From Marinobacter sp. 2_MG-2023 (GTDB lineage Bacteria > Pseudomonadota > Gammaproteobacteria > Pseudomonadales > Oleiphilaceae), in assembly GCF_030546935.1 (NCBI RefSeq), contig NZ_JAUOPH010000002.1, positions 558,001-622,000 on the forward strand: a stretch of 64,000 nt of DNA. The letters run 5' to 3'. The position numbers were made by a program, and so were the translations under genes. The notes beneath the pieces were generated by a model, which saw only the letters and a list, made by a program, of their open reading frames with translations, ran no database searches and was not told the origin of the DNA. Of the stretch, positions 38,041 through 46,000 are shown piece after piece. Position 1 is the first letter of the stretch. Each line of letters begins with the position of its first letter.

Positions 38041-39789
38041 TCAGCCTTGCGGTTCCTCATGCATTTTTTTGAAATGAACCAACCCTGGTGCCCACATATG
38101 CTTCACTGGATCAACATCCACGTGAATGACACCACAGCCTCCATTTTCGAGTGCGAGGTCTATGGCCTCTCGTAGTTGCTCCACTGACGAAACACGTGCA
38201 CCGAACGCCCCCATTGAACGGGCCAGTTGATCAAACTGGATTTCGCCCAAGTCTGCCTTGATGGTTTCATTTTCATCCAGCTTCTTGAACAGCATGGTCT
38301 TGAGTGGTCGCAACATAAACTGTTGACTCATTTTGACCATACCCCACTGTTTATCACACAGAACAATCCAGATCACCCTGGCCTTGTTTCTTACTGCGGT
38401 TTCAACTTCCTGGGGGTGAAAACCGAAAGCACCGTCACCGATAATGCAACACACAGGTGTGTCTGGGAGCGCCACTGCCGCTCCCACCGCTTGCGCCATG
38501 CCAGCGCCCAGCATGCCAAATTTGAAAGTCGACAGAATACGGTTTGGGGTTCGAACCTTGTGATAGAACATCGCCCAGATCGCTGCATTACCGCCATCAG
38601 CTACCAGCACGCTGTTGTCCGGGAAGAGTTCGTCGCACACGGTGGCGATGTGTGCAGGGTGGATCGGCTCGGACAAATCTGCCAGCGCCTTGTTCCAACC
38701 TGACCGCTCTTTGGTCATCAGCTGTTGATAGTCAGCCACGCGCTGTTTGCGCTGCTCCAGCCCTGTCTGTTGCCGTTGCTCAAGCTCAGTAGCCAATGCA
38801 GCCAGAAACCTCCCTGCATCAGCCTGAATGGCGAGGTCTACAGGCTTGTTCAGCCCCAGAATGCTGGCATCGATATCCACCTGTATGGTTTTTTGCTCAG
38901 AAGGCGAACGCCAGTAGGGTGGTTTTCCCCACCAATCGGTTTCACCGATGCGTGAACCAAGTACAAGAACCGTATCAGCCTCGTTGCGCACCTTGTGGTT
39001 AACGTTTACATGAGGCATCGGGATGGCCAGCGAAACCGTTTCCGGCAAAACGCCACGGGCGGCCCAACTGGTTGTGACAGGAGCCTGCAGAATCCCGGCG
39101 ACGCGTGCCAACGCCTCAAAGGCACCGGCGTGGATCACGCCACTACCCGCATGAATCATGGGTGCGGTGGCGCTGGTTAACCAGTCAGCTGCCTGTCGAA
39201 CTTGCTCAGGGTCTGGCGGGAGGCTGGTCTGATGACGATACCGGGAGGGTGGTATTAACGCTGGCACATTCTTTTGTTTGCCATTCATGAAGTTCTCTGG
39301 AATATCCAGATGTACAACACCCGGTCGCCCTTCCCAGCAAGCGCGCAGAGCTTTGTGGGCCAGTTCCGGAACCCGCTCGAAGGCGGAAGCGCTATGGCTC
39401 CATTTGCCGATTTGCCCGATAACGCCAACCTGGTTGAAGCACTGGTAAGCGCCGCCACGGTCCGGATACATGATTCCGGGGCGTCGTGCACTGGTGATGA
39501 CCAGTACACGGTTACCTTCTGCCTGCTCCACCACCAGCCCCGGCAGAATATTTGCGACACCGGGGCCGTTGCTTGCCATACAGACCCCTAGCTTTCCGGT
39601 CAGGCGTGCATAGGCACCCGCCATGTGAGCCGCACAGGATTCGTGTCTGGGAGTAACAATTTCGATACCCAGCCGATGCAGTTCCGAATAAAAACCGAAA
39701 TAAGTGCCATCGATAATGCCGAATACCTTCTCTACCCCCTCTTGATGCAACATCTGCGCTAGCAGTGCGCCACCACTGGCTGTTGTCAT
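38041..39789 (-). CDS. thiamine diphosphate-binding enzyme (acetolactate synthase-like)
   Basis: A 582-residue enzyme with the three-domain fold of acetolactate synthase, benzoylformate decarboxylase and related proteins. The N-terminal catalytic Glu is in PRHESCAAHMAGAYAR; the central domain has APMIHAGSGVIHAG; the cofactor motif begins GDGAFGFHPQEVETAV. At the metal-binding end of that motif the usual Asn-Asn is replaced by Cys-Asp (VLCDKQWG). ATG at 39789 has AGGAGA upstream; a GTG at 39792 is too close to it. It is divergent from an AraC-type regulator, which may control it. The substrate is not recognised; it is not the biosynthetic ilvB (no small-subunit gene beside it). Confidence 0.88.
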   Translation of the reverse strand: MTTASGGALLAQMLHQEGVEKVFGIIDGTYFGFYSELHRLGIEIVTPRHESCAAHMAGAYARLTGKLGVCMASNGPGVANILPGLVVEQAEGNRVLVITSARRPGIMYPDRGGAYQCFNQVGVIGQIGKWSHSASAFERVPELAHKALRACWEGRPGVVHLDIPENFMNGKQKNVPALIPPSRYRHQTSLPPDPEQVRQAADWLTSATAPMIHAGSGVIHAGAFEALARVAGILQAPVTTSWAARGVLPETVSLAIPMPHVNVNHKVRNEADTVLVLGSRIGETDWWGKPPYWRSPSEQKTIQVDIDASILGLNKPVDLAIQADAGRFLAALATELEQRQQTGLEQRKQRVADYQQLMTKERSGWNKALADLSEPIHPAHIATVCDELFPDNSVLVADGGNAAIWAMFYHKVRTPNRILSTFKFGMLGAGMAQAVGAAVALPDTPVCCIIGDGAFGFHPQEVETAVRNKARVIWIVLCDKQWGMVKMSQQFMLRPLKTMLFKKLDENETIKADLGEIQFDQLARSMGAFGARVSSVEQLREAIDLALENGGCGVIHVDVDPVKHMWAPGLVHFKKMHEEPQG

Positions 39790-39926
39790 CACACTCTCCT
39801 GTCATTGTGGACATGGGTCCGGCTTGTTGTTATGTTCAATTGACATCGGTCAGTATATATAACGGGTCTACCCAAAGACGGTTTAAACAGGACAGTAAGG
39901 CGGTAATTCGAGCCAAGAATGGCAAC

Positions 39927-40934
39927 ATGAATACAGTCAACAAGCTTTACGCCAAAGCACTGTCGCAATATGCAGAACGTGCCGGCCTGGCAATCTCCCC
40001 AACACTCCTGAAAATGGTTGATCAGCAAAGTCGCCTTCCGTTGGCGTTACTGGATCAGCTTTGGGATGCCTGCTGCCAAACCAGCAAGGATCCATTGGTC
40101 GGGCTTCGTATCGGGCTTGAGCTGCAACCTGGTCATCTCGACAGTGCGGGGCTTTTGCTGATGACCTGCACCACACTGGGTGAGGCGCTGGAGCAACTGA
40201 CAGAGGTTGCTCCAATCGTTGGTGGAGGGGGTGACTTTACACTTGTGCGCCAAAAGGCTGGCAAGGCTGCGGTTCATTATCAGCCTCGTCTTGCCAAGCG
40301 CCAGGCAGAGCGCGTTGAGGCGGCGCTGGCGGCGATTCTTAATCTGGGCCGCTGGGCCAGTGGTGACAGCTTTACGGCGAGCGAATTTCGCTTCATGCAC
40401 GAGCCACTGGCGTCCAGAGAGAACTACAGCAGGCTGCTGGGCGTGAAGGCCTGCTTCCAGTCAGAAAGCAACGCGCTGGTTTTTTCTGAAGAGCAGCTTG
40501 CCCTACCTCTGGTTCAGGCCAACAATAGCCTGCACACATACCTCCGGCACCTCACTGACCGTACCCTCGCCGAATTGGGGTGCCAGAGCTTAAGCGCCGA
40601 GACCCAGCGACTCATTGAACGGTATCCGCGTTGGGGTAAAGACCGTATTGCGGTGGAGATGAGCTTGAGTGGCCGACACCTCAACCGCAAGCTGGCGGAG
40701 GAGGGGTATTCGTTCAAATCCTTGCGTGACAGCACGCTGCACCGGCTGGCTCTTGAGCGCCTTCAGGGGCAAGAGCGGCTTGTTGATATTGCCGACGCGC
40801 TGGGCTTCTCGGACGAAAGCGCGTTCGCCAAGGCATTCAGGCGCTGGACTGGCACCTCTCCGGCCAAGCTGCGCCGGCGGCTCTCCGACGAAGACAATCA
40901 TTCACCATCGGCGCTGGATGAAGGCGCAAATTGA
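39927..40934 (+). CDS. AraC family transcriptional regulator
   Basis: A 335-residue regulator with an N-terminal ligand-binding domain of the 'Arabinose_bd'/OruR kind (LYAKALSQYAERAGLAI...PLALLDQLWDACCQTSKDPLVGLRIGLELQPGHL) and a C-terminal AraC DNA-binding domain with two helix-turn-helix units (DRIAVEMSLSGRHLNRKLAE and LVDIADALGFSDESAFAKAF, then RRWTGTSPAKLRR). The frame opens at 39765, but ATG at 39927 gives MNTVNKLYAKAL, the usual start of this family. It probably controls the divergent thiamine-diphosphate enzyme gene and perhaps the operon from 41209 (inference). Confidence 0.93.
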   Translation: MNTVNKLYAKALSQYAERAGLAISPTLLKMVDQQSRLPLALLDQLWDACCQTSKDPLVGLRIGLELQPGHLDSAGLLLMTCTTLGEALEQLTEVAPIVGGGGDFTLVRQKAGKAAVHYQPRLAKRQAERVEAALAAILNLGRWASGDSFTASEFRFMHEPLASRENYSRLLGVKACFQSESNALVFSEEQLALPLVQANNSLHTYLRHLTDRTLAELGCQSLSAETQRLIERYPRWGKDRIAVEMSLSGRHLNRKLAEEGYSFKSLRDSTLHRLALERLQGQERLVDIADALGFSDESAFAKAFRRWTGTSPAKLRRRLSDEDNHSPSALDEGAN

Positions 40935-41208
40935 TAAAATGAGGGGTGCCCCCTCGGTGCTATCTCATCAACCCTCGCTCCTCGGTCGTCTCCACGTACC
41001 CTGTATACAAACTGCGGACACGAACCCGATAAACCTGTCCTGCAAAGCGGGCAATTCCCGCTGGCCCGCTACCGTTTCGTAGGCAATAAGCTCCGACAGA
41101 GTCATATCATGGCTCGAATTGTCATGGTTTGTGTCCCGTCTGGTCGGGAAAACCAGTGCCTGAAACCGTAAGATGCAGGCACTTAATAATAAAAGCAGGA
41201 ATACCATT
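40935..41208. other. intergenic region ahead of the monooxygenase operon
   Basis: A 274-base stretch after the AraC gene. A short hairpin GAGGGG-TGC-CCCCTC at 40941-40955 lies 7 bases past the AraC stop. The rest should hold the promoter of the monooxygenase operon. A 45-codon minus-strand frame (41105-40968, beginning MTLSELIAYETVAGQ) looks somewhat protein-like but has no ribosome site. Confidence 0.45.
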
Positions 41209-42510
41209 ATGTACGCAGTAATTGGCGCCGGTCCCATGGGTCTGGCCTGTGCCCGCAACCTTCAGAAGCAGAATATCCCCTTTACCGGATTCGAACTCCA
41301 CAGCGATGTGGGCGGCCTGTGGGATATCGACAACCCTCACAGCACCATGTACGACACGGCCCATCTGATCTCTTCAAAACGGATGACGGAATTCGCAGAA
41401 TTCCCCATGAAGGACTCCGTGGCCCAGTACCCCAGCCATCATGAGCTGAAATCCTATTTCCGGGACTTCGTGGACCATTTTGGCCTGCGGGAACACTACG
41501 AGTTTAGTACCCGGGTGGTCAGCGTTGAGCCGGACGGAGACCAGTGGGCCATCACTACCGAACACGACGGGCAAACACAGACCCGTATCTTCGATGGTGT
41601 GATGATTGCCAACGGCACCCTCCACACCCCTAACATGCCGGCACTTCCTGGTGACTTTGCGGGCGAGGTGATGCATTCCGCCGACTACCGAACCCCGGAG
41701 GTCTTCAAGAACAAACGCGTGCTTATTATCGGTTGTGGCAATTCCGGGGCGGATATTGCAGTTGACGCCGTGCACCATGCTCACTCTGTGGATATGAGTC
41801 TGCGCCGGGGCTACTATTTTCTGCCCAAATTCATTAACGGTCGACCGGTCGATACCCTCGGTGGCAAGTTGAAGCTGCCCCGCCCCATTAAACAAAGGCT
41901 CGATGCCCGACTGATGCGCATGGTGATAGGCAAGCCTTCAGACTATGGCTTACCGGACCCGGAATATCGGATGTACGAGTCTCACCCGGTGATCAACTCC
42001 CTGATTCTTCACCACCTGGGGCATGGTGACATCAAGCCTCGCAGGGCCATCGACCGGGTTGAAGGCCATACCGTGCATTTCAGCGACGGCGAGTCCGGTG
42101 ACTATGACCTGATTCTGATGGCTACCGGATATCTGCTGGACTACCCCTTCATTAACAAGAAACACCTGAATTGGCCCGAGCACGAAGACGCCCCTCGGTT
42201 GTACCAGAACATGATGCACCCGGATTACGACAACCTGTTCGTTATGGGGATGATCGAGGCCACGGGCCTGGGATGGGAGGGTCGCAACCAGCAGGCCCGG
42301 CTGGCTTCCCTGTTCATCCGGGAAAAGCAGCGGGGCTCTGCTGCCGCCACCGACCTGTCCCAGAAAAAGAAAACCCGTGCCGGGGAGCGGCTGGACGGGG
42401 GCTATAATTACATCAAACTGGCCCGCATGGCCTACTATGTGAACAAAGACGCCTACTTGGACAGCCTGGCCAGGCACATCGCAGACCTCGAAACTGACAG
42501 CAAGGGGTAA
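41209..42510 (+). CDS. flavin-containing monooxygenase-like protein
   Basis: A 433-residue FAD/NADPH enzyme. FAD-binding GAGPMGLACARNL sits at the N-terminus; the FMO fingerprint is FAGEVMHSADYRTP (FxGxxxHxxxYR), followed by the NADPH-binding GCGNSGADIAVDA and the ATGY motif (LILMATGYLLDYPF). FMOs oxygenate soft nitrogen or sulfur atoms, and relatives carry out Baeyer-Villiger reactions. The frame opens at 41173, but ATG at 41209, with AGGA upstream, gives MYAVIGAGP, so I start there. It is the first gene of a five-gene operon. The substrate is unknown. Confidence 0.93.
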   Translation: MYAVIGAGPMGLACARNLQKQNIPFTGFELHSDVGGLWDIDNPHSTMYDTAHLISSKRMTEFAEFPMKDSVAQYPSHHELKSYFRDFVDHFGLREHYEFSTRVVSVEPDGDQWAITTEHDGQTQTRIFDGVMIANGTLHTPNMPALPGDFAGEVMHSADYRTPEVFKNKRVLIIGCGNSGADIAVDAVHHAHSVDMSLRRGYYFLPKFINGRPVDTLGGKLKLPRPIKQRLDARLMRMVIGKPSDYGLPDPEYRMYESHPVINSLILHHLGHGDIKPRRAIDRVEGHTVHFSDGESGDYDLILMATGYLLDYPFINKKHLNWPEHEDAPRLYQNMMHPDYDNLFVMGMIEATGLGWEGRNQQARLASLFIREKQRGSAAATDLSQKKKTRAGERLDGGYNYIKLARMAYYVNKDAYLDSLARHIADLETDSKG

Positions 42511-42516
42511 TGGCGT

Positions 42517-43431
42517 ATGCAGTCGTCCATGACGGTGCAGTTTGACCCCGCCAGCCTGATTATCCTGAACCTCATTCTTGCACTGATGATGTTCGGGGTG
42601 TCCATGACCTTGAAGCCGGCAGACTTCCGGCGGGTACTCACCATACCCCGTGCGCCATTGGCCGGGCTGTTCGCCCAGTTCCTGCTGCTACCCCTGGCTA
42701 CTTGCCTGTTCACCTGGTTCTTCCGCGTCGATCCGGACCTGGCGCTGGGTATGATACTGGTGGCTTCCTGCCCCGGTGGCAGCTTCTCGAATATCATGAC
42801 CTGGCTGGGTAAAGGCAATGTGGCGGTGTCAGTGAGCATGTCGGCCGTCTCCAGCCTGGCGGCTACGGTGATGACCCCCTTCAACTTTGCCCTCTACGGC
42901 TGGCTTAACCCCCATACCCGGGCCTACTTACAGGAAATCACCCTGGAGCCCGGCAATATTCTGCTGCTGGTGTTACTGGTACTGGCCTTGCCGTTGCTAC
43001 TGGGCATGATCACTGGCGGGCGGTTTCCGCAGCTGGCGGTACGTAGCGAGAAGCCTCTGCGCTTTATCTCGCTAATGATTTTCATGGTGTTCGTGGCTAT
43101 TGCCTTCCTGAACAATATGGAGCTGTTTCTGGAGCGTTTCCATAGCTTCTTCTGGCTGGTCGTAGGGCACAACCTTTTAGCTCTGGGGCTTGGTTACGCC
43201 ATGGCCCGGCTGATGAAGCTGTCAGTGCCGGATCAGCGTGCGGTTACCATGGAAGTGGGTATCCAGAACTCAGGCCTTGGGCTGGTTATCCTGTTCACCT
43301 TCTTCCCTGATGCCGGCGGCATGATGCTGATTACTGCCTTCTGGGGCGTCTGGCACCTGGTGTCCGGCCTGACCCTGTCGCAGATCTGGGCCCGGCGACC
43401 TCTTCCTCATGCAACAGAGCAATACTCCTGA
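42517..43431 (+). CDS. bile acid:sodium symporter (BASS) family transporter
   Basis: A 304-residue membrane protein with about nine to ten helices. Family markers are LILALMMFGVSMTLKPADF near the start, VASCPGGSFSNIMTWLGKGN and MEVGIQNSGLGLVILFTFF, the sodium/substrate crossover region. BASS proteins import organic acids such as bile acids, pyruvate or pantoate with sodium. It lies 6 bases after the monooxygenase stop and so probably imports the substrate of the operon (inference). Confidence 0.93.
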   Translation: MQSSMTVQFDPASLIILNLILALMMFGVSMTLKPADFRRVLTIPRAPLAGLFAQFLLLPLATCLFTWFFRVDPDLALGMILVASCPGGSFSNIMTWLGKGNVAVSVSMSAVSSLAATVMTPFNFALYGWLNPHTRAYLQEITLEPGNILLLVLLVLALPLLLGMITGGRFPQLAVRSEKPLRFISLMIFMVFVAIAFLNNMELFLERFHSFFWLVVGHNLLALGLGYAMARLMKLSVPDQRAVTMEVGIQNSGLGLVILFTFFPDAGGMMLITAFWGVWHLVSGLTLSQIWARRPLPHATEQYS

Positions 43432-43435
43432 TCCC

Positions 43436-44377
43436 ATGACCATAGAAAAACGGATACTCATTACCGGCGCTGCTGGCTACATCGGCCACCAGTTGGGCAA
43501 CCGGCTCGCAAAGGATTATTTTGTCCTTGGCACCGACATAAGAACAAGGGATGGCCTGGATTTTCCGCTGGAAGTGCTGGATGTGCGGGACAACAAGCTC
43601 GTACTGACCCTGGCGGAATACCGGATTACCCATGTGATTCACCTGGCTTCGATACTCCAGGCTTCACCCGACCGACAACGTGATTACGACATCGACGTAA
43701 ACGGCACTCGAAACCTACTGGAGGCGTGTGTCGCGGCGAAGGTGAAACATCTCACTGTCACCAGCTCTGGCGCCGCATACGGTTACCATCCGGATAACCC
43801 GGCCTGGATCGATGAGGACGACCCTCTGCGGGGCAACCCGGAGTTTGCCTATTCGGACCACAAACGCCAGGTGGAGGAGCTACTGCGGAAATACCTCGAT
43901 GAGCACCCGGAATTGCAACAGCTGGTGTTCCGACCTGGCACGGTACTGGGGGCTGAAACCCGCAACCAGATCACCGGCCTGTTTTTGGCGCCGCGCCTGT
44001 TAGCCATCCGGGGCAGTGACTCACCGTTCGTGTTTATCTGGGACCAGGATGTTATTGGAGCCATGGAGCAGGGCATCCGAGAGGACAAGGTTGGCCGGTA
44101 CAACATGGCCGGTGACGGAGCCCTTACCATTCGGGAGATCGCCAGCCGGTTGGACAAGTCCCTGCTGACCATACCCGCAAGTGTGGCGAAAGGCGCATTG
44201 CAAGTGGCCAGGTGGCTGGGCAAACCGGTAGCCCCGGAGCAGGTCAACTTCCTCCGTTACCGACCCGTGTTGAGCAACCGCCGGTTGAAGGAGCAATTCG
44301 GCTACCGACTTCAAAAAACCTCGGCAGAGACCTTCGAGTTCTTTATCGAGCAGGCGAAAAAGGCGGGCGACCTATGA
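43436..44377 (+). CDS. NAD-dependent epimerase/dehydratase (extended SDR)
   Basis: A 313-residue extended SDR with the nucleotide-binding motif ILITGAAGYIGHQLGN, DVRDNK, HLASILQASP, a serine in VTSSGAAYG and the catalytic Tyr/Lys pair in FAYSDHKRQVEELL. Enzymes of this group act on nucleotide sugars, steroids or related alcohols. The frame opens at 43409 inside the BASS gene; ATG at 43436, 5 bases after the BASS stop, gives MTIEKRILITG and is preferred. The stop overlaps the next gene by ATGA. Confidence 0.9.
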   Translation: MTIEKRILITGAAGYIGHQLGNRLAKDYFVLGTDIRTRDGLDFPLEVLDVRDNKLVLTLAEYRITHVIHLASILQASPDRQRDYDIDVNGTRNLLEACVAAKVKHLTVTSSGAAYGYHPDNPAWIDEDDPLRGNPEFAYSDHKRQVEELLRKYLDEHPELQQLVFRPGTVLGAETRNQITGLFLAPRLLAIRGSDSPFVFIWDQDVIGAMEQGIREDKVGRYNMAGDGALTIREIASRLDKSLLTIPASVAKGALQVARWLGKPVAPEQVNFLRYRPVLSNRRLKEQFGYRLQKTSAETFEFFIEQAKKAGDL

Positions 44378-45210
44378 GCGTTACCCTGATCACCGGCGCT
44401 GCCAGTGGCCTGGGCTGGGCCATGGCCCAACACTGGTACCAGGCCGGCCACAACCTTGTGCTGGCGGATATAGATGCGGATGCCTTGTTGCGACGGCAAA
44501 AGGAGCTGGGCGATGACACCCGGGTGCATATCGTTACCGTGGATGTCACCCACACACCGGATCTTGAGCGATTGGTACGAGAAACCGAGGCTGCATATGG
44601 TCGTCTGGATCTGCTGGTGAATAACGCGGGCATTACTCACCGCTCCCTGGCTGCCAGCACAAAGCCGGACGTATTTCGCAAGGTTATGGCCGTTGACTGG
44701 CAGGGGCCAGTGGAGCTGACGCAGCTGGCCTTGCCCTTACTGGAGCGCAGCAAAGGTCAGATTATCTGCATAGGCTCAATGGCTGGCTGGATGCCGGTGC
44801 CGGGTCGGGCCGGATATTGCGCAGCCAAGAGTGCCCTGACTCAATTTTTCGAGGTGCTGCGGCTGGAGCTGGAGCCCAGGGGCATTCATCTGCTCATGGT
44901 CTACCCCAGCTTTCTGGACACGCCCATAGAGCAGAGTGCCCTGGGTGCCGATGGCAACAGGGCGACCCACGCCCGTTCCACCGTTGGCAGTATGGCCAGC
45001 GCGGATGATATTGCGCAGCTGATCGCCAAGGCTCTCATCAAGCGCAAGCCCTGGTTGTTGCCAGATCGAATATCCCGCTTCGGCAGCCTTTTGTGGCGCA
45101 TTGCCCCGCTGCTGTATCTTAGAGTCGTGCGCCGAAAATTCGCAGGTGACATTGAGGACAGTGCAGAACCAGCAATCGCGACTTCACACGGGAACCCGCC
45201 ACATGATTGA
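44374..45210 (+). CDS. SDR family NAD(P)-dependent oxidoreductase
   Basis: A 278-residue classical SDR: TLITGAASGLGWAMAQ at the N-terminus, LLVNNAGITHRS, the catalytic Ser in IICIGSMAGWMP and YCAAKSALTQFF with Tyr and Lys. The C-terminal part (WLLPDRISRFGSLLWRIAPLLYLRVVRRKF) is amphipathic and could bind a membrane. The ATG at 44374 overlaps the preceding stop (ATGA), which rules out the upstream in-frame start at 44212. It is the fourth gene of the operon. Confidence 0.93.
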   Translation: MSVTLITGAASGLGWAMAQHWYQAGHNLVLADIDADALLRRQKELGDDTRVHIVTVDVTHTPDLERLVRETEAAYGRLDLLVNNAGITHRSLAASTKPDVFRKVMAVDWQGPVELTQLALPLLERSKGQIICIGSMAGWMPVPGRAGYCAAKSALTQFFEVLRLELEPRGIHLLMVYPSFLDTPIEQSALGADGNRATHARSTVGSMASADDIAQLIAKALIKRKPWLLPDRISRFGSLLWRIAPLLYLRVVRRKFAGDIEDSAEPAIATSHGNPPHD

Positions 45211-45934
45211 CCCCTGGCTCTGGCTTGGCCTGGCCATATTACTTGCCTACACCATTGAAGCCATCACAGGCTTCGGTTCTATTGTTATCGCCCTGTCCCT
45301 GGGCGCCATATTCCTGCCTATTCCGGAGATGCTGCCAGTACTCGTGCCCCTGAACGTGTTCATGAGCGGCTATCTGACCTGGAAACACCGCCAGCACATC
45401 GACTGGCGCCTACTCACCGCCCTGATTCTTCCCTTGATGGTAGCTGGTACCTTTACCGGCTATGTGCTCACGCCCTGGCTGGGGACCAGTCTTCTCAAGG
45501 CGCTATTTGGCGCTCTGGTAGTGTGGTTTGCCGGCAAGGAACTCTGGCGACTGTTCGGTGGCCATGTGGCCAGGCCCCACGGTCTGATGACCAGCCGCAT
45601 TCTCACCTTCGGCGCAGGCATTACCCACGGCCTGTTTGCCTCAGGCGGCCCACTGCTTGTCTATGCTCTGGCCGGTATCCAGCAAGACAAAAGCCGCACC
45701 CGCGCAACCCTCCTGGCGGTCTGGTTCACTCTGAACCTGACTCTGAGTGTGCTCTACCTGTTTGATGGCAGCCTGCTCAATAGTGCCGGTCGGCTAGTGT
45801 GGTACTTGCCCTTGCTGGTGGTTGGCGTTCTGGTAGGAGAGTTTTTCCACCAACGCCTCGACGAGACCAGGTTCCGGCAGGCCGTGTATTGTGTGTTGCT
45901 AGTCACTGGATTGCTGTTGATTGTGAAGGCTTAG
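45203..45934 (+). CDS. TauE/SafE family anion exporter
   Basis: A 243-residue membrane protein with about eight helices and the two-repeat pattern of TauE/SafE: LLAYTIEAITGFGSIVIALSL near the start and FGAGITHGLFASGGPLLVYAL in the second half. The family exports sulfite, sulfoacetate or other organosulfur anions, or takes them up. The ATG at 45203 overlaps the SDR gene by 8 bases. As the last gene of the operon it suggests that an anionic, possibly sulfur-containing, product has to leave the cell (inference). Confidence 0.92.
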   Translation: MIDPWLWLGLAILLAYTIEAITGFGSIVIALSLGAIFLPIPEMLPVLVPLNVFMSGYLTWKHRQHIDWRLLTALILPLMVAGTFTGYVLTPWLGTSLLKALFGALVVWFAGKELWRLFGGHVARPHGLMTSRILTFGAGITHGLFASGGPLLVYALAGIQQDKSRTRATLLAVWFTLNLTLSVLYLFDGSLLNSAGRLVWYLPLLVVGVLVGEFFHQRLDETRFRQAVYCVLLVTGLLLIVKA

Positions 45935-45960
45935 GCACAGTTATACTATCTGCCAGTCGG

Positions 45961-45978
45961 CCCTGGGAGCCAGGGTTT
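45961..45978 (+). terminator. weak hairpin after the TauE gene
   Basis: CCCTGG (45961-45966) pairs with CCAGGG (45970-45975) over a three-base loop, followed by TTT. It lies 27 bases after the TauE stop and 26 bases before the FAN1 gene. The T run is short, so termination may be partial. Confidence 0.45.
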
Positions 45979-46000
45979 GAGTAAAGAATGGTGATGATCT

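Noticed and set aside
39840..39866. Sigma-70 promoter TTGACA with a TATATAA-like -10 between the thiamine-diphosphate and AraC genes
   Set aside because: The spacing is about 8-12 bases, too short for a standard promoter; the match is probably chance in an AT-rich gap.
40968..41105. A 45-codon minus-strand frame in the gap before the monooxygenase operon
   Set aside because: The peptide looks slightly protein-like but there is no ribosome site and no recognisable family; it may be a gene remnant.
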